NCBI GenBank assembly: GCA_910586345.1
Contig: CAJUHC010000004.1
Span: 54,881 to 118,880, forward strand
DNA from: an uncultured Christensenella sp.
Lineage (GTDB): Bacteria; Bacillota; Clostridia; Christensenellales; Borkfalkiaceae
Reading direction: 5' to 3'
DNA: 64,000 nucleotides
The notes beneath the pieces were generated by a model, which was not told where the DNA came from, searched no databases, and worked only from the letters and a program-made list of their open reading frames with translations. Shown piece after piece: positions 35,339-43,304 of the stretch. The position numbers and the translations under genes were made by a program. Positions within the stretch are counted from its first letter, which is position 1. Each line of letters opens with the position of its first letter.

Positions 35339-36790
35339 TTATTCGTCTTTGTCAGTCTTGGCTGCGGTTTTTTTCGCCGCGGTTTTTTTCGCCGCGGGTT
35401 TTTTCGCCGCGGGCTTTTTCGCCGCTGTTTCCTTAGCTGCCGATTGCTTAGCTACAGGCTTTTTCGCTGCGGGTTTCTTTGCTTCTTTGGCATCGTCGGT
35501 ATACATTTCGTTATTGGCTTTTAGGAAATCGAAAAGCTTGGTTACGATAATATCGCTCGTGATATATTCGACCTGTCTGGGGTCTATGCTCTTCTTATAC
35601 TCTTCGAAAGTTTTATCAACCGATTCCGCCTGTTCCTTGATTTTTGCGTCGATTTCTTTTTCTTCCGCTTTTATGTTTTCGGTCTTTATTATCTTGTCTA
35701 TTACAAGCTGGCTCAATACTCTGGGAGCTGCCTGTGAATTAAACTGTGCGCGGAAGTCTTCCATAGAAAGATGCATATAATTGAGATAATCTTCGAGTTT
35801 AAGACCCTGATACATAAGACGGTAGGAGAAATCCTGAACCATTCTGTCTATCTCGCGCTCAATCATAGCGTCGGGAATTTCCGCTTTGGCGTGTTTGCTG
35901 ATTTCGGAAATTATACTGTTTTCCGTTTCGTCCCTGCCCTTATTCTCCGCGCTCTTTTCCAAACGTTCGCGGGTCTTTTTCCTGTATTCGTCCACGGTTT
36001 CGGTACCCGCGTGTTTTTTTACGAATTCGTCCGTAAGTTCGGGAAGCTTTTTAGCGGTAATCTTGTTTAACGTAACGTTGAAAACGGCCTCCTTTCCGCG
36101 CAGATTGTCAGCCTGATAATCATCGGGGAAAGTTACGTTTATATCTCTGTTCTCGTTAAGTTTCATACCTGCGACGGCTTCTTCGAAACCGGGAATAAAC
36201 GAACCGCTTCCGAGTTCGAGGTCATAGCCTTCGGCGGTGCCGCCCTGGAATTTTTCACCGTCGACGCTTCCGGAAAAGTCAATATTGACCGTATCGCCTT
36301 TTTTGCAGGCTCTGCCGGTTACCTCTACGGAATCGGCGGATTTTTCGAGAAGCTTGGCTATTTCGTTTTCCACGTCCGCATCGGATACATTATATTCAAA
36401 TTTTTTAATTTTTAAACCTGTATATGCGTCGATTGCGACGTCGGGTTTAACGGGAACTATTGCGGAAAGAACAACGCCCTTTCCCTCTTTCAATTCATCG
36501 ACGTCGAGCGAAGGTTCGCCGACAGGCGTGAAATTATCTTTTTCCTTTTCGAGAATTTCGGGATAGTGCTGAGAATAAAGAATATTCAGCGCCTCTTCGT
36601 ATAAAACTCCTTTGCCGTAATAATTTTCGAGAACGGGCTTGGGAACCTTGCCCTTTCTGAAACCGGGAACCGAGTATTTTCCTCTTACTTTCAGGTAAGA
36701 CTTATTTAAAGAATCCTGCCATTCCTGTTCGGAAAAATTAATCGTAAGCTTAACCGTGCTTTTTTCTCCGACTGCCTGCGTATAGTTCAT
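35339..36790 (-). CDS. tig: Trigger factor with Lys/Ala-rich C-terminal extension
   Basis: A 483-residue ribosome-associated chaperone and prolyl isomerase. The ribosome-docking signature GFRKGKVPK is near 44, the FKBP domain covers about 155-245 ([28 protein letters not shown]), and the helical arms follow. The usual protein ends near 430 residues; here about 50 extra residues are added, built of PAAKK and TAAKK units in a histone-H1-like pattern. That tail is strongly basic and probably unstructured. First gene of the tig-clpP-clpX-lon-engB block, with AGGAG 8 nt before the ATG. Confidence 0.95.
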   Translation of the reverse strand: MNYTQAVGEKSTVKLTINFSEQEWQDSLNKSYLKVRGKYSVPGFRKGKVPKPVLENYYGKGVLYEEALNILYSQHYPEILEKEKDNFTPVGEPSLDVDELKEGKGVVLSAIVPVKPDVAIDAYTGLKIKKFEYNVSDADVENEIAKLLEKSADSVEVTGRACKKGDTVNIDFSGSVDGEKFQGGTAEGYDLELGSGSFIPGFEEAVAGMKLNENRDINVTFPDDYQADNLRGKEAVFNVTLNKITAKKLPELTDEFVKKHAGTETVDEYRKKTRERLEKSAENKGRDETENSIISEISKHAKAEIPDAMIEREIDRMVQDFSYRLMYQGLKLEDYLNYMHLSMEDFRAQFNSQAAPRVLSQLVIDKIIKTENIKAEEKEIDAKIKEQAESVDKTFEEYKKSIDPRQVEYITSDIIVTKLFDFLKANNEMYTDDAKEAKKPAAKKPVAKQSAAKETAAKKPAAKKPAAKKTAAKKTAAKTDKDE

Positions 36791-36872
36791 TGTAAATCTC
36801 CTATTAATGTAATCAATAATTTATGCGGGTAATATTTTACCACAATATATTTGTTTTGAAAAGCGTTTTGCA

Positions 36873-36901
36873 TTTACTTTTTCCAAGTTTTGCTATATAA
36901 T
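36873..36901 (+). promoter_or_regulatory. Promoter of the rqcH operon
   Basis: TTTACT (36873-36878), 17-bp spacer, TATAAT (36896-36901). The ATG at 36932 follows a short leader with AAGGATA as ribosome site. A divergent promoter for tig must lie in the same 141-bp gap; I see only weak candidates for it. Confidence 0.75.
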
Positions 36902-36931
36902 GTCTGTTAAATAAGAAAAGGATATTTTTAA

Positions 36932-38608
36932 ATGCCTCAGGACGCTTATACTATAAGGTACGTTGCGAACGAACTTAAAGGACTGCTTTGCGGAGGAAAA
37001 ATCTCACGCATCGTTCAGCCCGCGCGCGACGAACTTACGTTTATTATATACACCGGAAAAACCAACGTCAAACTCGAAGCCAAACTTTCCGCGCAGGATA
37101 CGCGTTTAAGCGTCGCTTCAAACGAAAAACCCGTTCCGCTTTCCGCGCCGAATTTCTGTATGCTTTTAAGAAAACACTTGCAGAACGCCGAAATTTTAAA
37201 CGTGGTTCAGCCCGATTTCGAAAGAATAATTTATTTCGACTTGAAATGCGTATCTGATTTTTCTTCCTCGGTTATGCGTCTGTACTTCGAACTTATGGGA
37301 AAATATTCGAACGCTGTTCTATGCGAAAACGGCGTTATCGTCGGCGCGCTCAAAACCACTTCTATCGGCGAAAACACGAAACGCGTACTGTTCGGCGGAG
37401 TCGGTTACGTTCCGCCAGAAAAGCAGGACAAAATTGCGCCCGACGACATAGACGGACTTGAAAACGTTTTAAAATACGTTTCGGGCGACGCCGCGAAATT
37501 CATATGCGTCCGCGTCAAGGGCATATCTTACGCAACCGCTCTCGATATGGTACGCGTTTACGGCGAAAACATAACCGCAACGGATATTCGCGAATACGTA
37601 TACGGTTCCGATACCGAACCCTGCGTAACTTATATAAACGGCGAAGCGAACGACTTTAAGGTACGTTCCGCCGAAAAAGAAAAAAAAGTTTATAAAAGCG
37701 TACTCGAAGCGCAGAGCGCGTATTATTCTTACGTCGATTCGAAACGCGCTTTTAACGAAAAGAAATCAAAGCTCGAAAACGCGTTAAAAAGCGCGCTCAA
37801 AAAGATTGAAAAGCGCATTGCCGCCATCGAAGACAAACTCGCCGAATGCAAAGACGCGGATATTATAAAACTTAAAGGCGAGCTTATAACGGCTAACATC
37901 TACGCTTTACAGCGGGGTATGACGGGTTTTACCGCGCTCAACTATTACGACCCCGACGGCGGTACCGTAAAAATCGAACTCGACGGTACCCTCTCCCCTT
38001 CTGCGAACGCGCAGAAATATTACAAAAGATACGCAAAACTGAAAAGAACGCAGACAAGCGTTACCGCCCAGAGAGAAGAAGCCGAACGAAAGCTCGAATA
38101 TCTAAACAGCATATATTCCAATATCCGCGCGGCCGACGACTCCGCCGACTTCGAAGAAACGGAAGAAGAACTCGAAGCGCTCGGGCTTATAGGAAAAACC
38201 GATACGCGAAGAAAAAAACAATCCTCCGCTCCGTTCCGTTCGTATAACGTCGGCGGTTTTAAAATTATTTCCGGACGGAACAATTTGCAGAACGAAAGAC
38301 TGACGAAGGGACTTTCGCCCGACGATATATGGCTGCACACGCAAAAATATCACTCCTCGCACGTCGGAATCATAACAAACGGACGCGACGTTCCCGACGA
38401 AGTTTTAAAGACTGCTGCCGAAATCTGCGCGTACTATTCCGACGGGCGCGGAGGCAATAAAATACCCGTCGATTATACGTTTAAAAAATACGTGAAAAAA
38501 CCGCCCAAATCAAACGCGGGTTTCGCCGTATACACTAATTACAAAACGGTTCTTACCGAGCCTTGCGCACACGGCTCTGTTTCAGGAGACGACGATGAAA
38601 AAAAATAA
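36932..38608 (+). CDS. rqcH: Rqc2/RqcH homologue (NFACT protein)
   Basis: A 558-residue NFACT protein. The NFACT-N domain starts PQDAYTIRYVANELKG, followed by ELMGKYSNAVLCENG near 130. A coiled-coil middle (about 265-420, rich in Lys/Glu) leads to the NFACT-R domain with GRNNLQNERLT and the DIWLHTQKYHSSHV motif near 470. Bacterial RqcH binds stalled 50S-peptidyl-tRNA complexes and adds alanine tails that mark proteins for ClpXP or other proteases. That fits its place next to the clp/lon operon, although on the other strand. The older label is fibronectin-binding protein FbpA. It overlaps the next gene by 14 nt. Confidence 0.93.
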   Translation: MPQDAYTIRYVANELKGLLCGGKISRIVQPARDELTFIIYTGKTNVKLEAKLSAQDTRLSVASNEKPVPLSAPNFCMLLRKHLQNAEILNVVQPDFERIIYFDLKCVSDFSSSVMRLYFELMGKYSNAVLCENGVIVGALKTTSIGENTKRVLFGGVGYVPPEKQDKIAPDDIDGLENVLKYVSGDAAKFICVRVKGISYATALDMVRVYGENITATDIREYVYGSDTEPCVTYINGEANDFKVRSAEKEKKVYKSVLEAQSAYYSYVDSKRAFNEKKSKLENALKSALKKIEKRIAAIEDKLAECKDADIIKLKGELITANIYALQRGMTGFTALNYYDPDGGTVKIELDGTLSPSANAQKYYKRYAKLKRTQTSVTAQREEAERKLEYLNSIYSNIRAADDSADFEETEEELEALGLIGKTDTRRKKQSSAPFRSYNVGGFKIISGRNNLQNERLTKGLSPDDIWLHTQKYHSSHVGIITNGRDVPDEVLKTAAEICAYYSDGRGGNKIPVDYTFKKYVKKPPKSNAGFAVYTNYKTVLTEPCAHGSVSGDDDEKK

Positions 38609-38894
38609 AGAAGATAAAAAACCCGAACAGCCCTATACGGGCAGAACTTACGCATATATCGCCGTAAGCCTTATTTCGGGCGCGGTTTTGTTTTTCGGAC
38701 TCGCGTTTACAAAAATGGGAATTTACTCTTTGATTGCTTCACTGCTTTTAAGCCTCGCCTCTTTGGCATTTTTAAACGTACAGAAGAGAAAGAACAATTT
38801 CGGAAAGCTTGCAATACTCAATATATGCGCATACGTCGTACTCGGTATAATAACGGCGTTTTTTATAGGCGGAATAATCTGGTCGGCAAAATAG
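38595..38894 (+). CDS. Small membrane protein of unknown function
   Basis: A 99-residue protein with a highly charged N-terminus (KKNKEDKKPEQPYTG) and three hydrophobic segments (about 19-36, 43-61 and 75-95) with a basic loop QKRKNNFGK between the second and third. It starts inside the end of rqcH, with AGGAG a few bases upstream, so translation is probably coupled. I do not recognise a family. Confidence 0.7.
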   Translation: MKKNKEDKKPEQPYTGRTYAYIAVSLISGAVLFFGLAFTKMGIYSLIASLLLSLASLAFLNVQKRKNNFGKLAILNICAYVVLGIITAFFIGGIIWSAK

Positions 38895-38955
38895 AACGAC
38901 GTATTTTTCGAAAATATTAAAAATCATTTAAATTCCGTATAAAAAAGGTGCTGTT

Positions 38956-39333
38956 TTGTCAATATTAAATATTGATATGGACAGAATTTGCGGCGCGGTT
39001 CTCGACAGAATTCACGCGTTAAGCCCCGCGGGGCGATACGTAATTATCGACGAGGACGAAATTTTCGAAGCCTTCCCCGACGGAAGCGACAAAACTTACG
39101 ACGAACTCGAAAGAGTCTTGTCGGTTCTCAGAAACGGCGGATATATAGACCTTAAATATTCGAGAGGCGATATGTACTGCGTAGCTCCCTTAAAAGAATA
39201 CGTTGAAGAACAGTCTCTTCCTCCCGCAACAATCGAGGAGCGGAAACAGAGAACGGATATAGTTTTCTTTTCGGCTTTCGCGGGAGGCGCGTTGGGCAGT
39301 CTTATAATATCGCTGATATTCGCGGTTTTGTGA
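38956..39333 (+). CDS. Tail-anchored winged-helix-like protein A, unknown function
   Basis: A 125-residue protein. The first ~75 residues resemble a small winged-helix fold: helices, then LRNGGYIDLKYSRGDMYCVAPLK, which reads as recognition helix and wing. After a polar linker, one C-terminal membrane helix (about 100-123) ends the protein. The start is TTG at 38956 with AAGGTG 7 nt upstream; the later ATG lacks such a site. The next gene, 1 nt downstream, encodes a similar architecture. Role unknown; it might recruit a partner to the membrane. Confidence 0.65.
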   Translation: MSILNIDMDRICGAVLDRIHALSPAGRYVIIDEDEIFEAFPDGSDKTYDELERVLSVLRNGGYIDLKYSRGDMYCVAPLKEYVEEQSLPPATIEERKQRTDIVFFSAFAGGALGSLIISLIFAVL

Positions 39334-39334
39334 T

Positions 39335-39694
39335 ATGCTTTCCAAAAACGAAAACGAAGTTATGTCCGCAGTTTACAGTCTTTGCGACGGCACGGACGGC
39401 TGTCTCATATCCCCGCTCGACATATTGTCCATTCTTCCCGCGAAAAGAAATTACAGTCCCGAAAAGATAGACGGCATTCTCAACGATTTAATGCGCGACG
39501 GTTATTTCGATTTGATAACCTCGGAACGCAAGGGCGAGAAAATGTACGTCATAAACCTCAAAGAAAACGGTTTCTCGTACAAGCGCAACGCTAAACAGAA
39601 ACAGCGCGACGTGGCGTTCCGCATAGCGCTTGCTTTTATCGGCGCAACCGCCACGTTTATATTCGGCTTGATTTTAAAAGGGATATTCGGTTAA
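39335..39694 (+). CDS. Tail-anchored winged-helix-like protein B, unknown function
   Basis: A 119-residue protein with the same plan as its upstream neighbour: a soluble part ending in LMRDGYFDLITSERKGEKMYVINLKENG (split here: DLMRDGYFDL, then KMYVINLKE), and a C-terminal membrane helix (about 93-117). Shared spacing of the GY(I/F)DL and MY(C/V)xxLKE motifs shows the two are paralogues made by tandem duplication. It ends the rqcH operon just before a terminator. Confidence 0.65.
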   Translation: MLSKNENEVMSAVYSLCDGTDGCLISPLDILSILPAKRNYSPEKIDGILNDLMRDGYFDLITSERKGEKMYVINLKENGFSYKRNAKQKQRDVAFRIALAFIGATATFIFGLILKGIFG

Positions 39695-39724
39695 AAAACC
39701 GTCCGAAGGGACGGTTTTTATTTG
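39693..39724 (+). terminator. Terminator of the rqcH operon
   Basis: AAAAAACCGTCC (39693-39704), GAAG loop, GGACGGTTTTT (39709-39719) and a T-rich run. Overlaps the stop codon of the last gene. Confidence 0.92.
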
Positions 39725-39750
39725 CTTTTTTTTATTCGGCTTGATACAAT
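39722..39750 (+). promoter_or_regulatory. Promoter of the secreted-protein gene
   Basis: TTGCTT (39722-39727), 17-bp spacer, TACAAT (39745-39750), about 58 nt before the ATG at 39808. The -35 overlaps the T-run of the preceding terminator. Confidence 0.55.
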
Positions 39751-39807
39751 ATTAAATAATGCCGCGTGAAATCGCGCGGTTTACACGAATCTTCGAGGAT
39801 TAATATT

Positions 39808-41145
39808 ATGCAACATAAGAAATTATTCATATCACTTACGGCGGTCGGTTCGGTTATCGTATTTTTTGCGGTATTCCTTATGATTTGGTTCGTGGGCGGC
39901 GATTATAAGGACTTCGAATCTTTCAGAGAAGAATTCGAAATTCCCGGTCTCGGCGACGGAGCCGTACCCCAAGGTATGGGCACCTGTCCCGCAGAGTATT
40001 ACGTATATAACGAGGAAGTCGATAAGACGGAAGCGAAAATACAGCAATATTATTTTATCAGCGCGTATATGTCGGACGGTTCGCCTTCGCGCATTTACGT
40101 TACGGGCGCGGAAACGGGTTACGTAGGCTACGTAACTATGAAAACCGAAGACGGTAAAGATTTTTACGGACATTGCGGAGGAATCGCAATCAACAATACG
40201 AGAAGCGCGGTTTCTTCGACCACCGCAAATTATTATACGCTATGGGTCACGGGCGAAAGTATGATTTACTGTGCGAAAGCAAGCTCCGAATTTACGTCCC
40301 AGAAAAAGACTATTGCGCAGGAGATAGTGGACAAAGCCGGCAGAAAAGCCGAGGAAGCGGGCAATTCGGAGAATTACAAAACCATTCGGTTCACCGCATC
40401 GTTCGAGGCTAACTGCAACGCGTCGTTCTGCTATTATTACGACGACCCCTCGTCTTCGGGCGTATCTTCCGACAGACTTTACGTCGGAGAATTTTACCGC
40501 GACGGCAATTACAAAACCGACGACAAGCACAAACTCACCACTCCCGGCGGTTATAAAAACACTGCTTTTATGTATGAGTATAACGTAACTTCGAGTACCG
40601 AAAACAAATACGGTCTTTATACGATAAGCGCTACCGACGGAATTGCGGAAAGCGACAGAGTTCCTAAAATTCAGAAAATTTTCTCTCTGCCCGAAAAAGT
40701 ACAGGGCGTCGCTTTCTCGGGTAAAAAAAGTTACAGCAGTTCCGACGGCATTCTCGTTCTTTCGCAAAGCTACGGTCTGTCGAATTCGCATCTTCTGTGT
40801 TTCGACAATAAAAAACTTATGACTTCGAGCAAAAAATACACAGATGTTGCCGGTGAAAGTTTCGTATACAAAGGAGTCAAAAAAACTTTCGGCGACCAAA
40901 CCCTCGATTATACGGATTCGTCTTTGTACGTTTATTACGTAGATAAAGCGGACGAAGAAATGTTTGTAAACGATTACTCTGTTCCGTCGATGTCCGAAGG
41001 GCTTTGCGTCCCTACCCCCACAACCAGCAACAACGATGCAAGCAACAGAATTTACGTACTCTTCGAATCGGCGAGCAAAAAATACAAATCTTTCGTGCGC
41101 AAACGCACTAAAAACGTTTACAGTTTCATTCCCAAAATAGGTTAA
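39808..41145 (+). CDS. Membrane-anchored extracytoplasmic protein of unknown function
   Basis: A 445-residue protein with an N-terminal signal anchor (about 5-32) and a large outer part rich in Ser, Tyr and Gly. Several similar strand patterns (EYYVYNEEVDKTEAKIQQYY, RIYVTGAETGYVGYVTM, YGLYTISATDG, DGILVLSQSYG, RIYVLFESASKK) suggest a beta-propeller-like or repetitive beta fold, but I do not recognise the family. ATG at 39808 is chosen because GAGGA lies upstream; an earlier GTG would place charged residues before the membrane helix. It stands alone between two terminators. Confidence 0.75.
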   Translation: MQHKKLFISLTAVGSVIVFFAVFLMIWFVGGDYKDFESFREEFEIPGLGDGAVPQGMGTCPAEYYVYNEEVDKTEAKIQQYYFISAYMSDGSPSRIYVTGAETGYVGYVTMKTEDGKDFYGHCGGIAINNTRSAVSSTTANYYTLWVTGESMIYCAKASSEFTSQKKTIAQEIVDKAGRKAEEAGNSENYKTIRFTASFEANCNASFCYYYDDPSSSGVSSDRLYVGEFYRDGNYKTDDKHKLTTPGGYKNTAFMYEYNVTSSTENKYGLYTISATDGIAESDRVPKIQKIFSLPEKVQGVAFSGKKSYSSSDGILVLSQSYGLSNSHLLCFDNKKLMTSSKKYTDVAGESFVYKGVKKTFGDQTLDYTDSSLYVYYVDKADEEMFVNDYSVPSMSEGLCVPTPTTSNNDASNRIYVLFESASKKYKSFVRKRTKNVYSFIPKIG

Positions 41146-41153
41146 CAAAACAA

Positions 41154-41186
41154 AAAAGCCGTGCGTTAAGTCGCACGGCTTTTATT
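41154..41186. terminator. Bidirectional terminator
   Basis: AAAAAGCCGTGCG and CGCACGGCTTTT arms (about 41154-41165 and 41172-41183) with a 6-nt loop and A/T flanks, shared by the convergent secreted-protein and aminopeptidase genes. Confidence 0.92.
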
Positions 41187-41192
41187 ATTATT

Positions 41193-42560
41193 TTATTTAC
41201 AGAACGCAAGGCAGGCTTTATAAAGCATATAAACGTCGGCTTTGGATATAAGCTCGTAAGGAGCGTGCATAGAAAGCACGGGAACCCCCACGTCCACGGT
41301 GTCTATTCCGAGGTTGCCTATATATTTTGCGACGGTACCGCCTCCGCCGATGTCTATCGCGCCGAGTTCGCCCGTCTGCCAGATTACTCCGTTATCGTCG
41401 AATATATCGCGGATAAATCCCATAAATTCGGCGGGCGCGTCGTTCGTAGAAGACTTGCCGCGCGCTCCCGTATATTTTGAAACAGCCGCGCCGCAGGAAA
41501 CGTATGTCGAATTGCGCTTTTCGAAAGCAGAACTGTAAGTCGGGTCGTATCCCGCGGTAACGTCTGCGGAAATACATTTTGAATTGTATCTTACTTCGAT
41601 AGGGTTCGCGCCGAAAGAATTCGCGATGGTTTCGATTACGTCCGAGATTACTTTACTCTGCATACCCGTTGTTCCGTCGCTTCCCACTTCTTCCTTATCC
41701 GCAAATACCGCAAGCACCGTATGAGGCGAATCGCAGTCGAAAATCGCCTTCATTTCAGGATATGCGCAAACTTTGTCGTCGTGTCCGTACGAAGAAATCA
41801 AAGCCCCGTCGAAACCTACGTCGCGGGCCTTGCCCGCAGGAACGAAACAAAGCTCGGAACACTGGAAGTCCACTTCCGTTATGCCGTATTTTTTGTTCAA
41901 AAGTTTTAATACCGCCGACTTGACGCATTCCTTTTCTTCTTCGTCGCCGACCTCGGGAAGTCCGCCTATTACCGCGTTGAGATTTTCTCCGTCAATTGCC
42001 TTGCTCATAGTTTTAGCGCTCTGTTCCGCCGCAAGATGGGGTAAAAGGTCGGTAATATAGAAAACAGGGTCGTTTTCGTCTTCGCCGACGCAGATTTCTT
42101 TTTTCTCACCGCCGCGGAGCATTACGACGCCGTGAAGCGCGAGGGGCGTAGCCGTCCACTGATATTTTTTTATACCGCCGTAATAGTGCGTTTTAAGATA
42201 GCAAAGACCCGCTTCCTCGTACATAGGATTGGGCTTTAAATCGAGTCTGGGCGAATCTACGTGAGCGACCATAATTCTGATTCCGTCCTTTTCGACGTCC
42301 TCTTTGCCTACTTTTATAAGGAAAATATTTTTACCTCTGTTGACGAAATAACGCTTATCGCCGTGTTTGAGTTTTTCGGAAAAACTGAAAGGTTTGAAAC
42401 CGTGTTCTTCGGCGAGTTTCCGCGCCGTTTCCGAAGCTCCGCGCTCGGTCTTCGAGCTATCGAGGAATTTTTTGTATCCTTCCGAGAACTCGTAAATGCT
42501 TTCGAGTTCTTTGCCGTCGGCTTCTTTGTATACGTTTTTACGCGTGTATTTAAGTTCCAT
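41193..42560 (-). CDS. M18 family metallo-aminopeptidase
   Basis: A 455-residue M18 peptidase. Metal ligands lie in MVAHVDSPRLDL (His, near 96), a Glu-Glu pair in FADKEEVGSDGTTG near 295, and His near the C-terminus in VPVLSMHAPYE. YYGGIKKYQWTATPLALHG is typical of the bacterial branch. Members form dodecamers in the cytoplasm and remove N-terminal, often acidic or neutral, residues from peptides. It has its own consensus promoter and AAAGGAG before the ATG. Confidence 0.93.
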   Translation of the reverse strand: MELKYTRKNVYKEADGKELESIYEFSEGYKKFLDSSKTERGASETARKLAEEHGFKPFSFSEKLKHGDKRYFVNRGKNIFLIKVGKEDVEKDGIRIMVAHVDSPRLDLKPNPMYEEAGLCYLKTHYYGGIKKYQWTATPLALHGVVMLRGGEKKEICVGEDENDPVFYITDLLPHLAAEQSAKTMSKAIDGENLNAVIGGLPEVGDEEEKECVKSAVLKLLNKKYGITEVDFQCSELCFVPAGKARDVGFDGALISSYGHDDKVCAYPEMKAIFDCDSPHTVLAVFADKEEVGSDGTTGMQSKVISDVIETIANSFGANPIEVRYNSKCISADVTAGYDPTYSSAFEKRNSTYVSCGAAVSKYTGARGKSSTNDAPAEFMGFIRDIFDDNGVIWQTGELGAIDIGGGGTVAKYIGNLGIDTVDVGVPVLSMHAPYELISKADVYMLYKACLAFCK

Positions 42561-42589
42561 AATTTTCTCCTTTTATGATTTCGCTAACC

Positions 42590-42618
42590 ATTATATTATT
42601 TAAGTTAAAAATTGTCAA
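42590..42618 (-). promoter_or_regulatory. Promoter of the M18 aminopeptidase gene
   Basis: On the minus strand TTGACA (42613-42618), 17-bp spacer, TATAAT (42590-42595): a perfect sigma-A promoter, divergent from the Gx transporter promoter. Confidence 0.92.
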
Positions 42619-42657
42619 GGCGGACGAAAAAAAATTTAAAAATTATTCGATAAATAT

Positions 42658-42686
42658 TTTACTATTTATTATTAATAGTGTATAAT
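42658..42686 (+). promoter_or_regulatory. Promoter of the Gx transporter gene, probably leaderless
   Basis: TTTACT (42658-42663), 17-bp spacer, TATAAT (42681-42686). Only 8 nt separate the -10 from the ATG at 42695 and no Shine-Dalgarno sequence is present, so the mRNA should start at or one base before the ATG. Confidence 0.75.
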
Positions 42687-42694
42687 AGAAAAGT

Positions 42695-43237
42695 ATGAAA
42701 AACGGCAAATACGCGGCAAAGAAAATAGCTACGCTCGCGATTTTAACCGCGCTCAGCTTAATAACTTTCATAATAGAAAATCAATTCCCGCCGCTGTTTT
42801 TCCCCGGCGCGAGAATGGGGCTTGCCAACATATTCTCGTTCGCCGCTCTTATAATGTTTTCACCTGCGGAAGCGTTCGTCATAGTTGCAATCAGAACGGG
42901 GCTTGGCGCGGTATTCGCGGGAAATCTCTCGGCGGTAATGTACAGTTTTACAGGCGGGGTCGTCTCTATGGCTGTTTCGTCGGTGCTTATGTACACGCTG
43001 TATCCGCGTATTTCGGTTATGGCGGTAAGCATTACGGCGGCCGCGGCTCACAATATAACTCAGATTTGCGTGTTCGCTCTCGTCACCAATACGGCGAATA
43101 TGTTCGTAAACATCCCGTATTACGTTTTACTCGGAGTCGTATCCGGAGCGATAGTCGGAGGCGTGATTATGCTCGTCTTTAAAAAAATTCCGGCAAGCGT
43201 CTTCGAAAAAGCGGTATACAGCCGAAAAAAAACATAA
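42695..43237 (+). CDS. Gx transporter family / heptaprenyl diphosphate synthase component I-like membrane protein
   Basis: A 180-residue membrane protein with five or six helices. The start KKIATLAILTALSLITFIIENQFP and PGARMGLANIFSFAALI are typical of this ECF-S-like family, which is often found beside rnf genes and apbE in Firmicutes. The fold suggests a substrate-capture subunit of small molecules; its place immediately before rnfC hints at a flavin- or isoprenoid-related role, which is an inference. It is translated from an apparently leaderless start. Confidence 0.8.
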   Translation: MKNGKYAAKKIATLAILTALSLITFIIENQFPPLFFPGARMGLANIFSFAALIMFSPAEAFVIVAIRTGLGAVFAGNLSAVMYSFTGGVVSMAVSSVLMYTLYPRISVMAVSITAAAAHNITQICVFALVTNTANMFVNIPYYVLLGVVSGAIVGGVIMLVFKKIPASVFEKAVYSRKKT

Positions 43238-43304
43238 TAGTTTTCTTCTTCCCTCCCGGGAAGCGAAATATAAAAGAGTAAAAATTTTTAAGGAGTGAAA
43301 AAAG

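Noticed and set aside
40240..41148. 302-codon open frame on the - strand opposite the secreted-protein gene
   Set aside because: The + strand gene has a signal anchor, ribosome site and terminator; the reverse frame starts inside the shared terminator region.
43247..43262. CTTCCC-TCCC-GGGAAG hairpin before rnfC as a terminator
   Set aside because: No T-run follows and the next gene begins soon after, so it is not an intrinsic terminator; it was only noted in the rnfC entry.
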